A DNA stretch of 32,851 bases from an uncultured Alphaproteobacteria bacterium (GTDB lineage Bacteria > Pseudomonadota > Alphaproteobacteria > CAAHEQ01 > UBA3637): positions 1 to 32,851 of the forward strand of contig CALXUB010000011.1 in assembly GCA_944391565.1 (NCBI GenBank). The letters run 5' to 3'. The notes beneath the pieces are model-generated. The model was not told the origin of the DNA. It made no database searches and saw only the letters and a program-made list of their open reading frames with translations. Below, piece after piece: positions 30,110-32,851 of the stretch. The number at the start of each line of letters is the position of its first letter. Within the stretch, counting starts at the first letter, position 1. A program made the translations under genes and the position numbers.

Positions 30110-30497
30110 GGATTATTTTCCTATTTTTAATCAAAAAGCGGAACAGTTGATAAGGTGTCCAGACATGGGGGGCTTCCAATCCCAAGAACCGCTTGGCCGT
30201 TTCGACACAAGTGTAGGGGCGCAGCCGGAAACGGCGCCGAGGTTCTGTGATCCGCACGCGCAGGGTTCGATAGCCTTGTTTGCGCAAAAAGCGTTCGGCG
30301 TCGCCATCATCAATCATAATGGCGTCCGTGTAATGCAGCAACGGATCAATCAAAAGCCATTGACGACCGGATCCCAACGCTACCACACAATGATAAAACC
30401 CTTTTTTCAAAAACCGCATCCACCATAAGGAAGGCGTTCCGCCAAAACCGACAACAGCGCGACTGTAGCGAAATCCGTGACATCTGTCCCGCTTCAT
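30084..30497 (-). CDS. possible permuted NlpC/P60-like cysteine peptidase
   Basis: 137 residues from the ATG at 30497 (four-base ATGA overlap with the gene upstream). Features: F-Y-H-C-V-V-A-L-G-S-G-R-Q-W-L-L-I-D-P-L, and later L-R-P-Y-T-C-V-E-T-A-K-R-F-L-G-L, followed by W-T-P-Y-Q-L-F-R-F-L. A His followed by a later Cys in a T-C-x-E context is the order of permuted NlpC/P60 (YiiX/LRAT-like) domains. The same sequence could belong to an uncharacterised phage family I only dimly recognise. The enzyme reading is inference. It is the last gene before the leader promoter. Confidence 0.6.
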   Translation of the reverse strand: MKRDRCHGFRYSRAVVGFGGTPSLWWMRFLKKGFYHCVVALGSGRQWLLIDPLLHYTDAIMIDDGDAERFLRKQGYRTLRVRITEPRRRFRLRPYTCVETAKRFLGLEAPHVWTPYQLFRFLIKNRKIILDNDPKVC

Positions 30498-30859
30498 GCG
30501 ACTTGTCCTTGCGCCAAAATGCCTTTTTGCAGCAAAACAACCGCCAGCGCGTCCATCGCTTCGCGCCACAAACGACAGGCCGCCAAACTGTCTCCGGCAC
30601 AAACATGCGGCGGCATTTGCTTCAACCCATAGCGCGACATGATTTTTAAATGAATCTGGCCCAGCTTTTTTTCACGCACCAACCGCTTCACCACCAACGA
30701 AATGTCCGATGTTTCACACGGCCGAACAATGCCGGAACCGCTGCCCCGCCGAGGTCCCAAACTTTCACAAAAACAAAACCAAAACCACGCTTCCTCGGCA
30801 CTTTCAAAAGCTTGTGTCTCCCGATAATCCGCTCGAAAGGGTCCCCTTTTTGATTGCAT
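30494..30859 (-). CDS. conserved hypothetical protein of alphaproteobacterial type
   Basis: 121 residues; AAAGGAGG precedes the ATG. Pattern: E-S-A-E-E-A-W-F-W-F, R-P-C-E-T-S-D-I-S-L-V-V-K-R-L-V-R-E-K-K-L, H-L-K-I-M-S-R-Y-G-L-K-Q-M-P-P, and C-R-L-W-R-E-A-M-D-A-L-A-V-V-L-L-Q-K-G-I. I recall similar R-P-C-x-x-x-D-I / R-Y-G proteins in many alphaproteobacterial genomes; no function is known to me. Transcribed from a perfect promoter divergent from the S24-like regulator. The gene may belong to the phage cassette or be a host gene beside it. Confidence 0.7.
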   Translation of the reverse strand: MQSKRGPFRADYRETQAFESAEEAWFWFCFCESLGPRRGSGSGIVRPCETSDISLVVKRLVREKKLGQIHLKIMSRYGLKQMPPHVCAGDSLAACRLWREAMDALAVVLLQKGILAQGQVA

Positions 30860-30900
30860 TGATACCTCCTTTAAAACACTTAATGCGATACATCTTCTTT

Positions 30901-30929
30901 TGTATAGGATTCTTTTCCTTTTATGTCAA
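30901..30929 (-). promoter_or_regulatory. promoter of the 30859-30084 gene pair
   Basis: On the minus strand TTGACA (30929-30924), 17 bases, TATACA (30906-30901). Confidence 0.85.
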
Positions 30930-30945
30930 GCATATTTTTCTTTAT

Positions 30946-30979
30946 ATTCCTATTTACAATCTTTTATTCCTATGTTAAT
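30946..30979 (+). promoter_or_regulatory. candidate operator: two ATTCCTAT direct repeats
   Basis: ATTCCTAT at 30946-30953 and at 30966-30973, spaced 20 bases (two helical turns). They flank the -35 of the regulator promoter and lie between the two divergent promoters. A similar TTTTCCTATTTTTAAT lies at 30115-30130 just upstream of the structural promoter. Confidence 0.4.
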
Positions 30980-30981
30980 CT
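30953..30981 (+). promoter_or_regulatory. promoter of the S24-like regulator
   Basis: TTTACA (30953-30958), 17 bases, TAATCT (30976-30981). Confidence 0.7.
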
Positions 30982-31009
30982 TGTCGGAATGGCAAAAAAG
31001 GAGGAACAG

Positions 31010-31654
31010 ATGACCCTGTCATATTTTGAAATTTGGCGCGGAATCGACAATCTGGCGGCCCAAAAAGGTCTTTCACCGTCGGCGCTGGCGCAAAAAGCCG
31101 GATTAGACCCCACTTCGTTCAATAAAAGCAAGCGGGAAGGACCTGATGGGCGTCAACGTTGGCTGTCGATGGAAACGCTGAATAAAGTGCTGGCCGCGAC
31201 AAATACCAGCTTTTTGGATTTTATGCTGCTGGCCGGCGATCAGCCGATACCCGGAACAAAGGCTGCGCATTTACCCTTGGTGAGCTTTTCGATGGCAGCC
31301 AAAGATGCGCTGTTTGATGAAAACGGTCTGCCTCTTGACAGTATCTCCGGATGGGAAAAAATTGATTTTCCGTGTGTGGCAAAGCCCGGTATGTGGGCAC
31401 TGGAAATGACGACCAACACCTACGCCCCCGTGTACCCGGAAGGATGCTTGCTGTTGATAGCGCCTCAAACAGAGATCAGGCGCCGGGATCGGGTTGTCAT
31501 TCAACTCATGAACGGTCCGATGATTTTGGGCGAGCTGGTGCGCGAAACCAACCATCACATTGACATACATCCTTTGACAACAGACGCGACCGGCTTGTCC
31601 GTGGAACGGCAACAGCTGGCTTTTATGGCTCGAATTGTTTGGGCCAGTCAATAA
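31010..31654 (+). CDS. HTH regulator with a degenerate S24 (LexA/CI-like) domain
   Basis: 214 residues from the ATG at 31010, placed five bases after AAGGAGG; ATG 30989 is in frame but has no site. HTH near 18-62: L-S-P-S-A-L-A-Q-K-A-G-L-D-P-T-S-F-N-K-S-K-R-E and R-W-L-S-M-E-T-L-N-K-V-L-A-A-T, a form common in alphaproteobacterial chromosomes. The C-terminal S24-like domain has A-L-E-M-T-T-N-T-Y-A-P-V-Y-P-E-G, where self-cleaving proteins read G-D-S-M-x-P; here the Ser position (137) is Thr, and the expected Lys (near 174) is Gly in M-I-L-G-E-L. So RecA-driven self-cleavage looks lost. It is divergent from the phage cassette and so its likeliest regulator. Confidence 0.85.
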   Translation: MTLSYFEIWRGIDNLAAQKGLSPSALAQKAGLDPTSFNKSKREGPDGRQRWLSMETLNKVLAATNTSFLDFMLLAGDQPIPGTKAAHLPLVSFSMAAKDALFDENGLPLDSISGWEKIDFPCVAKPGMWALEMTTNTYAPVYPEGCLLLIAPQTEIRRRDRVVIQLMNGPMILGELVRETNHHIDIHPLTTDATGLSVERQQLAFMARIVWASQ

Positions 31655-31785
31655 AATAGTCCACCCTTTGATTTTGAGGAACGAAGCTTTCTTTTGATAA
31701 ACAAGGACTTTTTTGCGCCCCCGAACCCAAACCAAAAAGGCTTCTTTAAAATGATGGAATTGCCTGTAAATAGAGCAGCAACTCA

Positions 31786-31822
31786 GGCCGCCCGCGGAAA
31801 TCTTCGCGGCGCGCGGGCGGCC
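31786..31822. repeat. palindrome module B
   Basis: An 11-bp stem GGCCGCCCGCG / CGCGGGCGGCC (31786-31796, 31812-31822). Confidence 0.8.
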
Positions 31823-31871
31823 AAGAGGAGAAAGAGTTGTCTTTTTCAAAAATATAAATTTTTTTTGATAG

Positions 31872-31921
31872 AAAAAGGGCCTTTTTGAGTTGAGTTCGGG
31901 GGCGACAAAAAGGCCCTTTTT
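31872..31921. repeat. palindrome module A, inverted loop
   Basis: The 15-bp stem AAAAAGGGCCTTTTT and complement (31872-31886, 31907-31921); G-rich loop (GAGTTGAGTTCGGGGGCGAC). Confidence 0.85.
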
Positions 31922-32020
31922 AAGGAATGGAGTTATTAATTTATTAAATAAAGGGACATTAAATATGAAGAAACGCCGCTCTCCGGTTTTCAGGGGGCGC
32001 GAAAGGCCCGTCAATCAAAA

Positions 32021-32061
32021 GCGCGCTTCCTGCCAGCGCCATGAAAAAACAGGAAGCGCAC
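32021..32061. repeat. palindrome module C
   Basis: GCGCGCTTCCTG (32021-32032) pairs with CAGGAAGCGCAC (32050-32061), one mismatch at the outer end. Confidence 0.75.
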
Positions 32062-32567
32062 TTTTAAAAAATTGGAATATCATCTTAAACCCATCCCCTT
32101 AAATTCCAAGGGGTCCGTTGGGCGTTCCGTTAAAAGTTCTTTTTGAACGATCTTTTTTTCTGGCGCAACAGGCCGCCCTTGCTGTGTATAAATTTCCACG
32201 AACAGCCCAGCAAACAAGATTTATGAAAAACCCGCCCTCTGATTTTTAAGGGGGCGGAGGCAGGCTGATTGCCTTTTTCAAGAAATAAAAAGCTTTTTTT
32301 TAACAAACAAGGACCTTTTTGCTGCTCCCGAAGCTAAACCAAAAAGGCTTTTTTAAAATGATGGAATAGCCTGTTTATTAAATAAAGAGACGCTTAAAAT
32401 TAAGAAAGAGCGCCCGTGAAAATCTCCGCATCGCACAAGCGACACATCATACGATAGTAGGGGGCAAATATGTTGGTAGTGTATTATTTGGAGCGTATAA
32501 GGGAAGAGTGGCAGGGGGCTTTAAGAGGTGATTTTAGAGTTTTATAGGAGTGTTAAGGTTTATATAA

Positions 32568-32685
32568 GGCAGGGCAGTTTCCTACTCTTCCGCAGCTTAA
32601 GCTGGAGTACCATTGGCGTATCAAAGTTTCACGTCCGAGTTCGGGATGGGATCGGGTGGTTCCTTTGAGCGATAGCCACCCTGCC
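32568..32685 (-). rRNA. rrf: 5S ribosomal RNA
   Basis: About 118 bases on the minus strand. The end helix GGCAGGG/CCCTGCC is followed by GTGGCTAT, ACCCGATCCCATCCCGAACTC, then the ATGGTACTCC and GAGAGTAGG-type (here AAGAGTAGGAA) blocks typical of alphaproteobacterial 5S. The flanks extend the end helix with GGTTTATATA and TATATAAACC (32557-32567, 32686-32696), a likely processing stem. No terminator is evident directly downstream. Exact ends may be off by a few bases. Confidence 0.93.
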
Positions 32686-32747
32686 ATATATAAACCTCTG
32701 TCTTTAATTCAGAACCAGAAGATTAGTTAAGATAAGGAGATACACAT
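32686..32747 (-). other. 23S-5S spacer
   Basis: About 60 bases, AT-rich, no tRNA; carries one arm of the 5S processing stem. Confidence 0.6.
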
Positions 32748-32851
32748 AGAGAAAGATCGATGGAACGATTAGTATCAGTCAGCTTCAAGCCTCACGGCTC
32801 TTTCACCTCTGACCTATCGACGTGGTAGTCTTCCACGGTTCTCATAGGGAT
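32748..32851 (-). rRNA. rrl: 23S ribosomal RNA, 3' end, cut by window edge
   Basis: On the minus strand the bases GGAAGACTACCACGTCGATA, then GGTCAGAGGTG, and GACTGATACTAATCG match the conserved 3' end of bacterial 23S rRNA, including the terminal ACTAATCG. The 3' boundary (about 32748) is estimated by analogy to other 23S ends. The gene continues beyond the window. Confidence 0.92.

Larger units (their letters stand above)
31655..32567. repeat. gene-free palindrome mosaic, locus 3
   Basis: No credible gene in ~910 bases. From left to right: a decayed A (31701-31747, C-rich loop), B (31786-31822), A with a G-rich loop (31872-31921), the ATTTATTAAATAAAG linker, C (32021-32061), a decayed D (CCCCTTAAATTCCAAGGGG near 32094-32114), a second decayed D-like and A-like pair (32234-32360) and AT-rich linkers. 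The last ~125 bases before the 5S gene show nothing I can name. Confidence 0.75.

Noticed and set aside
31271..32014. 247-codon minus-strand frame over the palindromes
   Set aside because: It reads through repeat modules and antisense to the S24-like gene; no start signal and no domain.
32441..32567. Terminator or tRNA after 5S
   Set aside because: No stem with a T-run on the minus strand and no cloverleaf could be found.

Overview
The window looks like chromosome from a Gram-negative alphaproteobacterium, probably an uncultured or host-associated one. Evidence: LPS and lipoprotein genes (lnt, kdsB, NlpE-like lipoproteins, two outer-membrane barrels), an rRNA operon end with an alphaproteobacterial-type 5S, and two XRE-type regulators of a kind I associate with this class. 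I cannot name a genus from sequence alone.

Layout. 1-743: the 3' end of an IS3-type transposase, a complete tRNA-Lys(CTT) unit (promoter, gene, terminator), an array of short direct repeats, and the 5' half of a second tRNA-Lys on the other strand that keeps its promoter but has lost its 3' half. 744-3484: an exported protein of unknown function, then lnt. 3485-4371: a gene-free mosaic of GC-rich palindromes. 4372-5302: a secreted Cys-rich protein with a C13 tract in its signal-peptide region, followed by a leftover C-terminus. 5309-17751: housekeeping and envelope genes: typA, two NlpE-like lipoproteins, an outer-membrane barrel plus lipoprotein pair, hisS with a cyclic-phosphate receiver gene, htpX-lemA, the overlapping operon ppa-HAD-HIT-kdsB, a PH-domain membrane protein, a second barrel and an ankyrin protein. 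17752-19931: more palindrome mosaic and two tandem Cys-rich genes. 20225-21013: an XRE regulator and a small acidic protein.

20993-30859 (minus strand) is a compact podovirus (T7/BPP-1-type) cassette. In transcription order it has two upstream genes of unknown role, a small protein, portal, Bbp19-like protein, scaffold, major capsid, gp11-like and gp12-like tail-tube proteins, a small structural-region protein, terminase small and large subunits, a SleB-type endolysin and a holin-like protein. All frames are open. No integrase, replication gene, RNA polymerase, internal-core or tail-fibre gene is visible. Three Rho-independent terminators lie inside this unit: one between its promoter and first gene, one before the capsid gene and one after it. 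A divergently transcribed HTH/S24-like regulator (31010-31654) borders the cassette; its S24 domain appears to lack the Ser-Lys dyad. The window ends with another palindrome mosaic and the 5S and 23S 3' end of an rRNA operon on the minus strand.

Main points of interest: (1) a three-member secreted Cys-rich family, two members of which look like poly-C on/off contingency genes; (2) a composite palindromic repeat (modules A-B-C-D with conserved linkers) beside these genes; (3) the minimal, intact, integrase-less podovirus cassette with internal terminators, which could be a domesticated gene-transfer-agent-like particle or a trimmed prophage; (4) a split tRNA-Lys scar.
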